Part shown: positions 23,068 to 35,527 of the stretch, one piece after another | Layout of the letters: every line of letters begins with the position of its first letter | How positions within the stretch are numbered: the first letter of the stretch is position 1 | Translations under genes and position numbers: made by a program | The notes under the pieces: generated by a model | What the model was told of the DNA's origin: nothing | The model's input: the letters and a program-made list of their open reading frames with translations, nothing else | Database searches by the model: none | Origin: Dipodascopsis uninucleata var. uninucleata | Lineage: Eukaryota; Ascomycota; Lipomycetes; Lipomycetales; Lipomycetaceae | Direction of reading: 5' to 3' | Assembly (NCBI GenBank): GCA_030568195.1 | Contig: JAJLTO010000008.1 | Location: 558,001 to 622,000, forward strand | DNA length: 64,000 bases

Positions 23068-24722
23068 TTACTTTTGCCTGAGCAAGGACGATCAAATTCT
23101 GACACTCTATGTTCACTCTATGTTCATTCAGCAAACAGACTCGGAATGGTGAAGCAAAAAGTACACCACCAAAGCGCTTGTGAATGCTAGCTATCGTCTG
23201 GAGCTTTGACGTAGATGCAACAGCTGCTTGTACAAGATCAGCGTATAGTAATAGATTGATGTGCAAGGCCTCTTTTGAGGTCTGAGGGCTATATATGAAA
23301 TGAGGATAATGAAGAAGGTCGCGGTCTTTTTAGTGATATATGGGGCTTTGTTCCTTAAATACCCGAACAACCATGTAACAAAAGTTTGCAGAGTACCGAA
23401 TCGGAATATGCCCTTTTCTCGTGCATAGGCATTCCCTTATCTATTTTGTCACAGTTTCAGTTACCTGGGTTTCAATCTGGTAGATGTGACAGTACCTTCA
23501 CTTTCCTACACGCGTGTCGGCGAAAACACAGAGAAAGATAAGTGAGTAGAAGGGCATTAGATTGCCAGGAAATTGGGTTGTTAAGGAACCACAAATTATA
23601 ATTAATAGACAATCAAAAAATAAAATACACGTCAGGCGTTTACTAGTACCTTCGGGTTAGGTACTATCTGCATTAGTGTATATATTAGGGCTCCAGTTCA
23701 CAGTGTACGGACGGAATAACTATGAGACAAGTGTCGCACTCACAAAGTTTATTTGTTAGTACTACGTGTCCAGCAGAACACACTGCAGTAGGCGGACTCG
23801 CTTTACAGTTTGAAGTGGCTGCTGGTTCTTTCGATTGTTACTCTTTTTGTCTCTTCAAGAAACGTAGAGTATGCTGAGGCAAATTTAATAAATGCAAATT
23901 CATGCAGTAGTCGGATAGCGTAAGCAAGACTGATTTGTTCTATCATTCACTACAAATGTGTACATGCAATATCGCTGCATGTAGAGTATAATAAGTATGT
24001 CATGCAGTCAGCGCCCCATTTCCCCTTTAGTGCCGTTGTATATGAATGTGGAAAATGGCCTCATTTCGTATAACTGATGACGCCCTCTTAGTGAATAGTA
24101 CAACGGATGCGCTTCTGCGTGGTGAAAATTCTTTGCAAGGTCCTTGTGTTCGTTCGCTTGTAGGCTGGTGATAATATTATACAACTCCACGTGTTTTGAG
24201 TTATTCCGAAGAATGTTGGCGTTCTCGTCTATAGATGGAAGATGCCAAACTGCTACACTAGAATATCCTGCCACCTCTTTGGGAGCGGTAGTGGCCGTGG
24301 AATGAGCAGGCTGTAGTCTCTATCGGCTGTATAGCCCGCGGTCAATAGCAGGTTTTGAAGCCTCATGTACCAGCCATATGTATTGTATATATAGTAAGGA
24401 GAAAATATCAGATCTTTGTCTCGTATGTATCTAATTTGCTAGATACTGTGATATGACGTTTTGCAACGCTAGACAAAGATATGTGCTACTTCTGAGGGCT
24501 GCAGTACGGAAATCGCAAGACACATTAAATTATGCATATGTTTTGGCTACTGGCCATGGCATTGGCAATGCGAAAGAAAATGTGGAGTCGAGTATAAGCC
24601 ATAGTTTATATTTTTTTTTAACTGTACAGTGGAAAGAAAAATAATTTTTACAGCAGACACTTTATACCGCCATTCTTACATTAATCTTGAGGAAAGAAAA
24701 AGTCGTGATCGAGAAGCTATGC
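23068..24722. other. gene-poor spacer
   Basis: About 1.65 kb with no supportable gene. Open frames at 24008-24274 (minus) and 24453-24644 (plus) have no family resemblance or splice partners. The right part may include the carbonic anhydrase 3' UTR, and the left part the promoter of the CRIB gene. Confidence 0.5.
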
Positions 24723-25314
24723 TCAAACCCGTATGATCTTACCAGTCTCGACTTCATACACCCAACCAGAGATTGGAATTTCGTCAGGAATCAATTTACT
24801 GCTCCGCAAATACTCTACATCGTCCGAAACACTTCTTTTCACACTTTTTGATGAAACAAAACGTTAGTAAGTTGCATTACAATTATATTTGCACTGCCTT
24901 AAATCTGACACTCTACGATTACGTTGCATATACTTACTCGCTGAACGGGAGGAAATCGATCGTAGAGGTATCGACATCCTTGAATTTCTGTTGCAGTAGA
25001 CCGTGAATGTCAGAATTCGTAAACGTAAGCATTCCGCAGTCAGTATGATGAATGACCAATACCTCTTCGGTACCAAGGAGCTGCTGGGATATCACAACTG
25101 ACCGAAGTGCATCTTTGGCCCTACCGCCTGCGTTGCGGATAACGTGCGCATCACCTTCACTCAGACCCAAAGCTTTTGATGGATCGAGTCTAGCATCCAT
25201 ACATGTTACAACTGCAAACTTTCTGCCTGGAGGTAGTGGCAGATCTCCTTTAGTGAATTGCGATGCATATGCTGCGTTCGCAACGAGTATTTCATTCAGT
25301 ACGTTGCTTGTCAT
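24723..25314 (-). CDS. beta-carbonic anhydrase, short form
   Basis: Exons 25314-24938 and 24834-24723 give 162 residues. It is predicted to interconvert CO2 and bicarbonate. The zinc ligands and catalytic dyad are all present: Cys38, Asp40 and Arg42 in CMDARLD, and His90 and Cys93 in HHTDCG. The second exon ends in [16 protein letters not shown], the conserved C-terminal strand. At about 160 residues it belongs to the short clade that occurs in filamentous fungi beside the longer Nce103 type. The start ATG fits the family N-terminus ([14 protein letters not shown]); frame-open codons upstream have no ATG. No mitochondrial presequence is visible, so a cytosolic location is likely. Confidence 0.92.
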
Positions 25315-25834
25315 TGTGCCAGTAAATTCTCGGAGATCTTGCACTGTTATTATCTAAATCAAATTTTTGGGTCGGTTATATGTGCAAACTACATGCTTTA
25401 TCTATTTATATATCTATTTATATACTTAAACAAATAATGGCTCTGGTTTTTGCAGATCGCGACCATGGTGTAAGGTGTAATAGATGCTCATAATGACACA
25501 ATCCCTCAAAATACTGGAATCATGAAATAGAGTCTAATTAGGCAGCTGGGACTACATAATTGTTAATTATTCATTTTGATATCTCCCATGTGACATTATC
25601 TATGTCCGATACCGCCCTACTTCATGCTAGTACCAGGAAAACTACCAGCTTGTTTGGCAAATATTACTGATATGAAGTGAACTATCTAGTATAAGATATA
25701 TTACTATCAGAGGGGAGAACAAATGCTCTGATATAAATGAGTTTTCAGAATCATACACATTTTAATATAAACGAGACGTCAACATGATATTTGATAAAAC
25801 TACTACATTTAAATAAAGGAATTCTATCATAAAA
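25315..25834. other. spacer
   Basis: About 520 AT-rich bases upstream of the carbonic anhydrase and downstream of the NatA subunit gene. Nothing recognisable. Confidence 0.45.
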
Positions 25835-28033
25835 TTAACTTTTATCATTGGAAGTGTTATTAGCAGCTGCGACTGCTTTACGCTTCTCAATCTCTTGACC
25901 CCATGACAGAGATTGATCGTAAGCCGTACTGTTTACTATAGGTTTCCAGAAAGCCTCGGCATCTTCAAGTGGCGTATTGGTGTTTTCAAGCTGTCGGCCG
26001 AACGGATCGTCATCATCTCCGATCTTCGCACTCTCTGCATGCTTGTTCTCCTTAGCTCTCTCTCTTTTTGCTTTCTTAAGAGCCTTCTTTCGCTCTTCCT
26101 CAGATAAACCATCAAGTTCAGCGGCAACGCGAACACTTTTAGGAGTATCATACAGAGAAAGATAAGTCTTGATAGCACCCTCTGCCGCCCGCAAATATGC
26201 TGGTTCACAGAAAAGCTCATCCTCCCACTTAAGAAGATCTGTGTATGCTCTCATAGTGCCACGACGAGTAGCATATTGGTGGAAATCAAACTGTACATTC
26301 CACCAGTCTTCGAAAACCTTCTTAACTGCTTGAAATCTCTTAAGGGCAAGACCAACTTTTCCAAGTTTTAAATACATCTCAGCTTGTTCTATCAAGAACC
26401 AAATAGCTTGCATCTCATGGAGGTCACTTACACCCTTCCCTTTAGCATCATTGACAGTGAAAAGGCTGACTACAGCAATTGCTTCTTCGCTTTTTCCAGC
26501 TCTCATTAAATACTTGGCTGCCTTGGTATTCAAAAACCTATCCTGTAAATCTAGTTCACGAGCGGCATTCATAGAATCACTGGCAGCTAATAAATCGCCT
26601 TTAGACTTCAAAACTTTAGCTTTTACCATATGAGCCTCGACAAGCGTAGGAGTATGCTGAATTGCCATGTCTATCAATTCTAAAGCTTTATCATGATCTC
26701 CAATCTTGGAATGATGTAATGCTAGAAAATAGATCGTCCACAGATAAGTAGTCGGGCCAGATTCATCACTACTAATAATAGCACCTTTAGTGGGTGTAAG
26801 CGTACAGAAGAACTCGGTAACGACTTCACCAATGATCTTGGCTTTGTCGGCGTCTTTGTAAAGGGGCTTTACATTGACAAAAGCAGAAGGAACGCCTCTT
26901 TCCAAATAGTTTATGATATAATCTTTGCATGCAACTTTGAAGTCAGCTCCTAGAGAGATTTAGTTAGGATGAATTAACGAAATAAATAGCCGATTATCCT
27001 ATTAACACAACTTACCTTGTAAAAAATCCAAAGGAATTCTCTTTGCAGGATCACTTCGAGTATATTTCTCAGCAAGATTCTTGTATAGCTCCTTTTTCTT
27101 TTCAATATCGTCCTCAATAGCCAGGGCCCTTTCAAGACCATAATAATATTTTGTGTAATCTGGATTTCTGTTGAGTAGCAGCCTAAATACCTTAATAGCT
27201 TCAGTGTTGCGACCGAGCTCAAGAAGATACTTGGCACGATATTCCAGAACACTGACCTTATCGAGGACTTTATCAGAAATAGAATCCAAATGTTCTAAAG
27301 CGCGCTTAACATCGCCGCTCTCGTATATTATCACATTCTTGTAAAGTATTAACTCTGAATTTTCGGTATCTTCTTTTGGTAATGGCTGTTTCAATGATTC
27401 CTCGTACTTTGTGAGAATACTTTCCGCCATGGTGTAGTTTTTGAGCATATAGTATCCAGCAGCCAATGCGGTCCAATTCTGCCGTACATTTGGTCTCTGC
27501 TGAAGAATAGTTTTTCTCGAATTCTGCTTACAAGGTGATTAGTGAAACCATTTGACACATAGATCAGATAGGCTCAATATCTCTATATGCTTTATCTGTC
27601 CAGATAAGTTTTAGCGACTTACCACGGCTCCTTCATAATTGCGCATTTGAAATTGTAATAAACCTAAATCTCGTAAGATGTTTGTATTTTCAGGATCATA
27701 CTTAAGGGCATGTGTGTAGCATTTGACAGCCTCTTCATAGTTATGCTCTGTTCGATAGAAGAGGCCGTAAACGTGCCAGCAGATAAAACTCGTAAGATCA
27801 CATCTCAGACCCTTCTTGATCAACTCGTGTCCCTCTTCCTTCTTCTTTTGGAAGCATAACATCAATCCCTTCATTGCCAATGTTTCTCCATGTTCCGGAT
27901 ATTTTTTGAGAATACCATCAGCAAGCTTAAGAGCCTTCTTGTATTCCCGTTGCTCATACAATTTAAGAATAGAGCGGAAGTTCGATGCCTCCTTAGGCGG
28001 TAAATATCGAGACTTAGGTATTTGTGTGGACAT
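25835..28033 (-). CDS. NAT1: NatA auxiliary subunit Naa15/Nat1
   Basis: Exons 28033-27623, 27523-27016 and 26949-25835 encode 677 residues. The protein is a TPR superhelix from start to end, beginning LPPKEASNFRSILKLYEQREYKKALKLAD and continuing with HALKYDPENTNILRDLGLLQFQMRNYEGAV, the diagnostic Naa15 N-terminal repeats. It scaffolds the catalytic Naa10 and anchors N-terminal acetyltransferase A to ribosomes, so that N-termini exposed after methionine removal are acetylated. The C-terminal part has KKALKKAKRERAKENKHAE, a basic helix of the type that contacts ribosomal RNA, and an acidic DDDDPFGRQLENT block. It is shorter than S. cerevisiae Nat1 and near the S. pombe length. Introns are 99 and 66 nt. 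Confidence 0.95.
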
Positions 28034-28576
28034 TGCTTCTTTTCAAATTTTTTTTTTCTAGGAATTTTTCTAGCTTTTACTCCTCGTATATCCTCTTCAC
28101 AATCTTGATCCTTCGTGATAAAAGACGGTTTCTGAAATCGATAATATTGCCGAATTGTTTCAATAGACTTGACCTGTTCTCTGTTTCTTTAGCGGTAGCA
28201 GATTTTTTCTATTTCACTTCAGCTCTATTTGACCTCGAGCCTCACGAGGTTAGGGTATTTAACCACTACTGATGAGATGCTTGTTTTGAAAACTAATATC
28301 AGGTAACGAAGGCAAATATATATAGTATAGTTCAACAATGGACAAGACGATGACCGTAAGAATAATATTCAAAGATAATACTTATCAATATACATGTAGC
28401 ATAACCCTTAATAGGGTTTAATTGTGTTTTGCAATATATGCAAATGAACTATACTGAGAGCGGGACAGAAGAAAGAGCAAATTTAAGATCAAGCACACGA
28501 AACACTCGAGACAATAGAACTAGATCAGTCGATATATAATATCATATAATTAACTTAAATGGTATAACGCATAATT
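28034..28576. other. spacer between NAT1 and MSH6
   Basis: About 540 bases. The part next to NAT1 is T-rich on the plus strand, as expected for an upstream leader. No gene seen. Confidence 0.45.
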
Positions 28577-31500
28577 TTACAAAGAACTTATTTGTTCGAG
28601 AATTGTGTTAAATGCGCTTGTAGAGCTTGCATCTTTAAGACCATTAGCCAACTTCATCAGCCAAGAGAAATCGCTCTGGAGTCCCAGAGATATCAAATGT
28701 CCATCCTCAGTAGTTTCCATCAATTTCTTGACTTGAGAAGTATGCTCCAACTCCTTCGCAGCATATTCTGCCTGATCAATGATGCTTTTATCTACACCAC
28801 ACATGGCTGCTACGTGCATTCCAAATGATCCAGGGGAAACTCCATTTTCAAGTCTATACAAGAATGTGACATTTCTGTTCTCGTCATCTACAAGAATAGC
28901 CATCCGTTTCGCGCATACTTCTGGATGAGATTCGAAACTAGAAGCTAGTGTACCATAATGCGTAGCAAAGAATCCTAAACTTCCTATATGCGTGGCTATA
29001 TGATAAAGTACAGACTCAGCGATAGCAAAGCCGTCAGAACTACTTCCTCCACGCCCAAGCTCATCAAGTACTAGAAGAGATCTATCTGTAGCTTGATCTA
29101 GAATCTTCTTTGTCTCTGATAGTTCGACATAGAATGTGCTCTGACCAGCAAAAATATTATCTTGGGCACCAAGGCGAGTCATGATGCAGTCAACAGGAGT
29201 TAAGGATGCACTAGCAGCAGGTACATAACATCCAACCTGAGCCATTATTACAGCGATACATGTCATTCTAAGAATTGTTGACTTACCAGCCGCATTGGCT
29301 CCAGTAAGTAGTGTAAGCTTTGGCATATCACCGCCCAAAATAATATCGTTAGGTATGAAATCATTGTCGCCTGCAAAGCACGGATGCCTTAATTCTTCAA
29401 ACTTGAGAACACTTCTGCCAGAGTCAATAAAAGTTGGCCTACTACTTGGATAACCCAATGAGCAGGAAGTCTTTGCCAAACTCATAAGACAATCCAAATT
29501 TGACGCAAGCTGAATAGCTTTTAACCATATGTTGTACGACTTGTCAAATCGCGCATAGAATCGCAGCTGCATCTCTGACGATATCTGCTTATGTGTTTCA
29601 CGAGCCTCCAGGAGCTCTCTCACGAGAGATCGAACTTCAGGTGACCAGTATCGCTTGATTTTTTGAGTTGCAGACAACTGCTGCCAGTCCTTCGGAATGG
29701 CATTTGTAAGCCGTGAAGGAACTTCTATTAAGTATATTTCTTTTCCGCTGTCTCTATAAGTAATTTCTTGCGATCTGAATTCACGCCTGTAGCGTCTCAA
29801 TATCTCTGTGAATTCATCCTCGATTCGCTTTATATTTGCGTGAGAATTATCGAAATCGTCTTCAACTCCTACTTCAGGAACAAGAATATTTTCATTTTTA
29901 GCTTTCATGCGATCAAATGCATCTCTCCATTCGAGAAGACAGGTATCCAAGACAGGAAGGTTATCAAGTAATATCTTGAAGATTCCGGTGAGCTCAAAAT
30001 CTGTCCTTAGCTTGACAACTAGTTCATATATCTGTTCAAATCCTTCAATAACCCTAACAAAATCTTTTACTTTGCATTTTCCTGCGTGAATTCGTGATAC
30101 CATACGTTCTAGGTCTGGTATTGACGTTAACCCAGTCTCTAGAGTGTCCAATAGCTCGAAATTCTGATTTAGTGTATCTACAGCATCCAATCTAGCATTA
30201 ATACTATCAATGGCTTGCAATGGGTGACATACCCAGTTCCTTAGAAGTCGTTTACCAAAAGGTGTTATACAGCGATTCAACAGCTTAAAGAGTGTACCAT
30301 CAGCTCCACCATCGAAAGAATTTGCAAATATTTCTAGATTCTGGAGTGACTGCCCGTTAAGAACAAGAGATGTAGAGCGTTTCACTGGATCGTATGATGA
30401 AAAGTTTCCTAACGATACCAGCTCCTTATCAATTTTTAAAGACCTCAAATACCAAAGCATACCACCAAGAGCAGACATAACTGTAGGTTTCTCCATAATT
30501 GCCAAGAGCTCATTGGGCCATTGAGATTGATCATCTAACGTCTCAGCTGGAAAATATTCTCCCCTGGTAAGTTCCTCGAGAGCTATGATTTCGTCCCAAA
30601 ATTCTACTCTAGGCTTAAGATAATTCCAGATAGTTCCCGTTGAAGTATTATTTTTTATAACACGAATCGCAGACGGTGATATAATTCCCTGTATAATTGT
30701 AAGAGGACAGCTCAATATATGTCAATCAGTCAACTACGTACCTTTTCTAAAATAAGCTCTTTAGGACGTATCTGGGCAATGACTGTCTGTAACATATTGT
30801 AGTCTGAGTCATCACTAAATTCTGTAAGATTGAAAGCACCTGTTGCGGTATCGACAAAACAGACACCAAATAATGGCATCAGATTCGAAGTAGCACTCTC
30901 CTACTATGATTAGTAAACAATTATTTGCAGGACCTCGCGGTAGAAGAGTTATATATTCATACCTTGATAGCCACACAGAATGTTGACATCTCGTTCATAA
31001 GCATCGTTTCATCGACAAGAGTACCAGCTGTTAGAACACAGCTGAGCTCTCTTTTTATAATTTTATCCTCTTTCTTTCCTCTTTCTCGCATCTCTTTTCC
31101 TAGCATTGTTTCAACTTGATCGACTTTTGCAACCTTATAGCCCTTGGCAATAAAAGAAGATGCCCAATGATCAAAAGACATCTCTGGTACGCCAGCAAGA
31201 CGCATATTAGCACGACCACCACCAGCAAGTTTTAGATCAAATTCGGTATGAGCGATATCTGCATCCCTCTCATATAGTTCATAAAATTTTCCTTTTTTAA
31301 AGAAAACCACCGTATCGAACATTTTACTCTTCACATCCCAATATTGAGTTTCGAAGGCTGTAAACTTAGCCCAAGCAGACTTTGGAATAAACAGTGTACG
31401 AGGATCATAATCAGGATGCCCAACGGGATTGCCATCGGCATCTCTGACATTCACTAACCAAGAATACCTTTCTTCATTTTCGGCTTCAAAGGATTTAGAT

Positions 31501-32411
31501 TTTGAAGCTGAAGCTGGCTTTGATACCAGTAAATCCCTGGACCTCTGATTAGGGGATGATTGTGCTCGATAAGTAGAGCTGGCGGAGAACTTTGACGCCA
31601 GAACTGATGCTGCTTTTGTCTTCGTTGTCTTCTTATTTGGCTTGCGACGATATGAATTGTCATCTACAGCATCTTCATCTTCTACATACTGGTCATCTTC
31701 TGCTTCATCAACCACATCTAATATATCATCTATATCATAGAATTTAGCACTGTCCGGAATAGAACTTATACATTGTAACACATACCATAATCCTCTTCAT
31801 CACCATCATCCTCTTTATCTTCCGGAGTGAAATCGTCTTCAGAATCATCTTCTAAAGAAATCTTTCTTTTTTTCCGTGAATCTACAATCAAGATAATCTT
31901 AATATCATCATTCAAAAATTGTCTAGCTGTCTAGCTGTCTAAACTATAACTAGTTACCTTCTTTCTTTCTAGCATTTGCATCGTAGTATTCATCAGAATC
32001 GGAGTCTTCGGCATAATTCACAGCCTTGCGGGCCTGAATACAGATGTTAGCTTTCTATTATGCTAAATAATAAAATTAAAGATATTAGTTCTAACATACC
32101 CGTCGTGAAGGTGACACTGTACCGCTAATATTATGTTTCTTTTCTGATTTAGACACCGACTTTTCTGAAGGTGTAACTGGTGATGGCAGAGTGGCTCCGA
32201 GCTTTTCGTTCTCCTTGCTATCGTGCCTTCGTGGATCATCACTCTCAACAAATGGGTCACTATCAAGCCGCGAGTTTACAATTGTCGATTGCTCCTTTTG
32301 AGGTAACTTAGATCTTGCGCTGAAGAAAGTAGTGAGCGTTCTCTGCTTCTTGTTCGCAGCTGGAAGCAGCGGTGATGAGTCCATGTCGCTCTTACTCGCT
32401 TGCGAAGGCAT
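28577..32411 (-). CDS. MSH6: DNA mismatch repair protein MSH6
   Basis: Six exons (32411-32100, 32033-31958, 31881-31786, 31729-30963, 30900-30742, 30688-28577) encode 1173 residues. MSH6 pairs with MSH2 as MutS-alpha to recognise base mismatches and small loops. Residues 23-30, QRTLTTFF, are a perfect PIP box for PCNA binding, followed by a long acidic/basic disordered linker. The mismatch-contacting Phe-x-Glu is F310/E312 in GKFYELYE. The ATPase has Walker [10 protein letters not shown] (933-941), Walker [11 protein letters not shown] (about 1008-1017) and the signature [12 protein letters not shown]. The length is slightly below yeast MSH6 (1242), mainly from a shorter linker. Three of the five introns lie in the linker region. 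MCB-like boxes upstream suggest G1/S expression. Confidence 0.97.
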
Positions 32412-32534
32412 CCTGCACTCTTGAAGACTGAATATTCAACTTAATGAGTATAACATGAGAAAAAAGCACTTTATAATGGAGATAATCGATCTGCTGCGGA
32501 TGTTTTTATATATCATTACTGAAATTAGTATAAA

Positions 32535-32540
32535 ACGCGT
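32535..32540. promoter_or_regulatory. MCB-like box (ACGCGT) 124 nt upstream of MSH6
   Basis: The palindromic ACGCGT is the core of the MluI cell-cycle box bound by the MBF complex in ascomycete yeasts. It lies in the short MSH6 upstream region with a second copy 59 bases away and a variant, ACGCGA, at 32570-32575. MSH6 is an MBF target in S. cerevisiae; its use here is inferred. Confidence 0.6.
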
Positions 32541-32593
32541 TAATGTACGCAAAGTTAGTTACCCTAATAACGCGACACGATCTAATTCTGCCG

Positions 32594-32599
32594 ACGCGT
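32594..32599. promoter_or_regulatory. second MCB-like box (ACGCGT) upstream of MSH6
   Basis: The context is GACGCGTC, a longer palindrome, 183 nt upstream of the MSH6 start codon. Clustered copies are typical of functional MCB promoters. Confidence 0.6.
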
Positions 32600-32779
32600 C
32601 AGTAATAATTTAGGAATATATATGCAATTTAGCCAGCTATAAATAAAAAGATTTTTCAATTATTGTCTAAGAAAGAAGATGCTAAGATAATATATATTTC
32701 TCATAGCTAAATGATACAGATATCTATCAATATTTACAGTATTAAGTAGTATATACGGACTTAAAAGCGCTGTAGAAAA

Positions 32780-34601
32780 CTATATCAATTCCAATATAAG
32801 GAAATCTGATTTGCCCACTCTTGCAAGAAGCAACCTATTGTCAATCAGCCAGTCATTAGAGATTGCAATATCGATGTCGTAGACCTTCTGCAGTTTAGGG
32901 CCGACATAAACACCACCTTGGCTCGCCATAGCTGCAAGTGCGCCTAGTATAATAGTATCATGTATTAATACAGTTCAGCTACCTTTGACAAATATTAATA
33001 AAAGATCACTTACGTCGAGAGCGACCGAGAGAGAAATCACGAAGAACCTTTCCTAGACTAGTTCCGATAATATCGCACGAAGAAGCTTGTTTCAAGTGGC
33101 CATCCTCACGGAGGGCATTGATGATAGTATCAGCAGAATATGTAGTATCTGATAGACCTTGTGAAGGGTATAGAGTACGAGAAGCGACTTGTGCTCGCTC
33201 ACCATAGCCAACGCCATGCACTAGATCTGTAACTTCCTTGGCTAATGCATGCTGTGCAATTCTCAATGACTCATTCTGTGAGTGAAGTTTCATGAGTTCC
33301 GAAATTTCATCAATAGGTAGGAAAGTAAGCATGTGGAGAAACTTTTCAACAACTTTATCTTCAACTCGAACGAAGTGCTGATCACGGCATTAAAAGTTAG
33401 CATAATTTCAAGTGAACGCTCAAGGAAGAAACTACATACTTGATAAAAAGCAAAAGGCGATGTCTTCTTAGGATCGAGCCACGCTGCCACACCGGTAGAT
33501 TTACCAAACTTTTCTCCATTCGCATTCGTCAGTAGAGGGACTGTCAACCCATAGACTTCTTTTTTTGGCTGTTCGTTCACAGTTCTCATCTTAGCAATGA
33601 AGTTAGTTCCAGCAGTGATGTTGCCCCACTGATCAGAACCACCAAGCTGAATAATTTAGTAGATATTAGCAGAAGCAATAGAGCTGTAGTTGTTGTTAAC
33701 ATACCTGTAGATTGCAGTCATATTGATTATGTAGATACCAGAAATCGTACGCTTGCAGTGTCTGATAAGTAAATTCATTATAACTAATTCCTTCCGGAGA
33801 CTCGAGTCTTCTTTTCACACTTTCTCGAGCCATCATTTGGGAAACACGCATATGGCGGCCGACCTTGCGCATAAATGTCAGCATTGTCATGTTTCCCCAC
33901 CAGTCTGCATTGTTGACTATTCGGTAGCTTCCAAAACTGCCTCTTATGCCTTTAGATACTGCATAGCGGTAGCCATTCTCAAAGATACGCTCCATCTGTT
34001 TCGTTATTAGGCTAATGTTTCTCTCTCTAACTTCTCTAGCTAATTCATCTCGTTCAGTCGCGCGCCCTGATGGATCTCCCAGTTCCGAGGTGCCTCCACC
34101 AACCTTCGAAAAAAATTGCGTGTCAGTTCAATGCTGTCCTCCGTCAACGCAAAGAAGACTAAAATTAAATCAAAACACAAGCCTACCAATCCAATCATTT
34201 CATGGCCATTTGTTCCAAAATGCAATAATGTAAGGAATGGAAGTAAATTTCCAACGTGTAGTGAGTCAGCCGTAGGATCTGCTCCGCAATAACCCACAAT
34301 TTTTTCGTTTCGTTCCAATTTATCGATAATGGTTTCACTAAATAATTCAGAATAATATTTTAGCATTCAATATATTATACTAGTAAAAAAAGGAACATTA
34401 GCCCCAGTATTCGTCCCCCCCCTCCTACCTAGTGATGTCTCCGACCAACTGTCTTTCTCTCAAGTGATCAATAATGTTCGCTTTCCGATTGTCGACTGCT
34501 ACCTGATCGAAACTACCGACGGTGACACCATTTGCTGCCACAGCTCTGTTTAAAAGTGATCTCTTTGTACTGAATCGCACACAATGTAGCTTCGCATTCA
34601 T
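32780..34601 (-). CDS. MSY1: mitochondrial tyrosyl-tRNA synthetase
   Basis: Six exons (34601-34429, 34337-34187, 34103-33705, 33646-33440, 33377-33014, 32943-32780) encode 485 residues, the usual size of bacterial-type mitochondrial TyrRS. An ATG at 34366 looks like a start but lies inside intron 1, just before the acceptor TTATTTAG. The true first exon begins at 34601 and adds [20 protein letters not shown], a basic Ser/Arg presequence, then [16 protein letters not shown], the conserved helix before the Rossmann fold. Class I motifs are HVGN (85-88) and KFGKS (287-291), with LGGSDQWGN for tRNA/tyrosine contacts. The last exons form the S4-like tRNA-binding tail. A G8 run just inside intron 1 could cause sequencing slips. 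It charges mitochondrial tRNA-Tyr. Confidence 0.93.
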
Positions 34602-35527
34602 TTCCCCTTGTCTTGCTGTTCAACTGTACTCTCAAAACGCCTTGTCAATTGCTCTCACTCGTCGAACTAACGCCCATAAGTAGAAATTTAGATTACTCAA
34701 AACGGAGTAGGGTACGGGTATAATTATTACGTTCTGTCACGCAGATACAGACATTGTATCGTAACGGCTGATTACCGTCGCACAAGCACTGGTGAAGAAG
34801 ACTAAAAACTCTTGCTCCTATTCTCCTGAAGAAAAATTTTCTGAGAATATAAGTATGCGGGGGCCATACTAAAATAGACCAATATTATAGAAGTCGTCAG
34901 CGATCATTAATAATATCTCTCCTTCAAAGGCTGAGAGTGATATTTTAAGACAGAAGCTAAACAGATCAAGCTCAGGTACGTTTATAGGTCAGTTGGCAGC
35001 CTAACGTTTATAATACGAGCCAGACAGGTGATGATTCTGGAGATGAGATAGAATGCTGGACTAACACATTAAACGAAAGTTAGATCTGTTTGAAATTAGA
35101 CAAAGATAAAGGTACATACCGATTTATAACAAGTTATCTTATTATCTATATATACCACGTATTAAAATAGTTCTTGAAATTATCTCAGTTTATGTAAAGT
35201 TGCTATCTGGAGAGCGATAGAGACAAAACACTATAGATCTTAATACCTACGGTATTCTAGAGTAAATTTGCAGACTTAATAGCCTATAATTACTGACTTC
35301 ATATACTTTCAATAGATTTAGATAACTTTGTGCGTGTGGGTGATGTCAGCATCAAATAAGTTGAAGTAAAGCTAGATATTTCGTACGAATACCAATATAG
35401 AGAGCTATAGAGACCGTGTGTGAAGTGGAACAGAATCTTGATAGAAAACAGCTAGTTCTAAATAGCTAATTATATTTGCTTATATATTTATTATTTGTCA
35501 TATTGATCTTGCAGGAATAAGATAATA
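34602..35527. other. divergent intergenic region
   Basis: About 0.93 kb between the TyrRS gene (minus) and the GH36 gene (plus). AT-rich, with no coding signal or clear box. Confidence 0.45.

Larger units (their letters stand above)
32412..32779. promoter_or_regulatory. MSH6 promoter region
   Basis: 368 bases between the TyrRS stop codon and the MSH6 start, both genes on the minus strand. Besides the MCB-like cluster it is AT-rich. No gene fits here. Confidence 0.55.

Noticed and set aside
24008-24274. Minus-strand frame of 88 codons that looks somewhat protein-like
   Set aside because: It starts with GTG and has no homologous feel or neighbouring exons; considered chance.
24412-24480. Perfect 10-bp inverted repeat (ATCTTTGTCT / AGACAAAGAT) with a 49-base loop
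   Set aside because: A few such pairs are expected by chance in 64 kb, and nothing else suggests a mobile element or structured RNA.
31922-31942. Tandem CTAGCTGT repeat in MSH6 intron 2
   Set aside because: Only two full copies; too short to call a repeat element, though it lies within a short intron.
34364-34366. ATG at 34366 as the start of mitochondrial TyrRS
   Set aside because: It precedes a TTATTTAG acceptor and would lack a presequence; the exon at 34601-34429 splices in phase and adds conserved residues.
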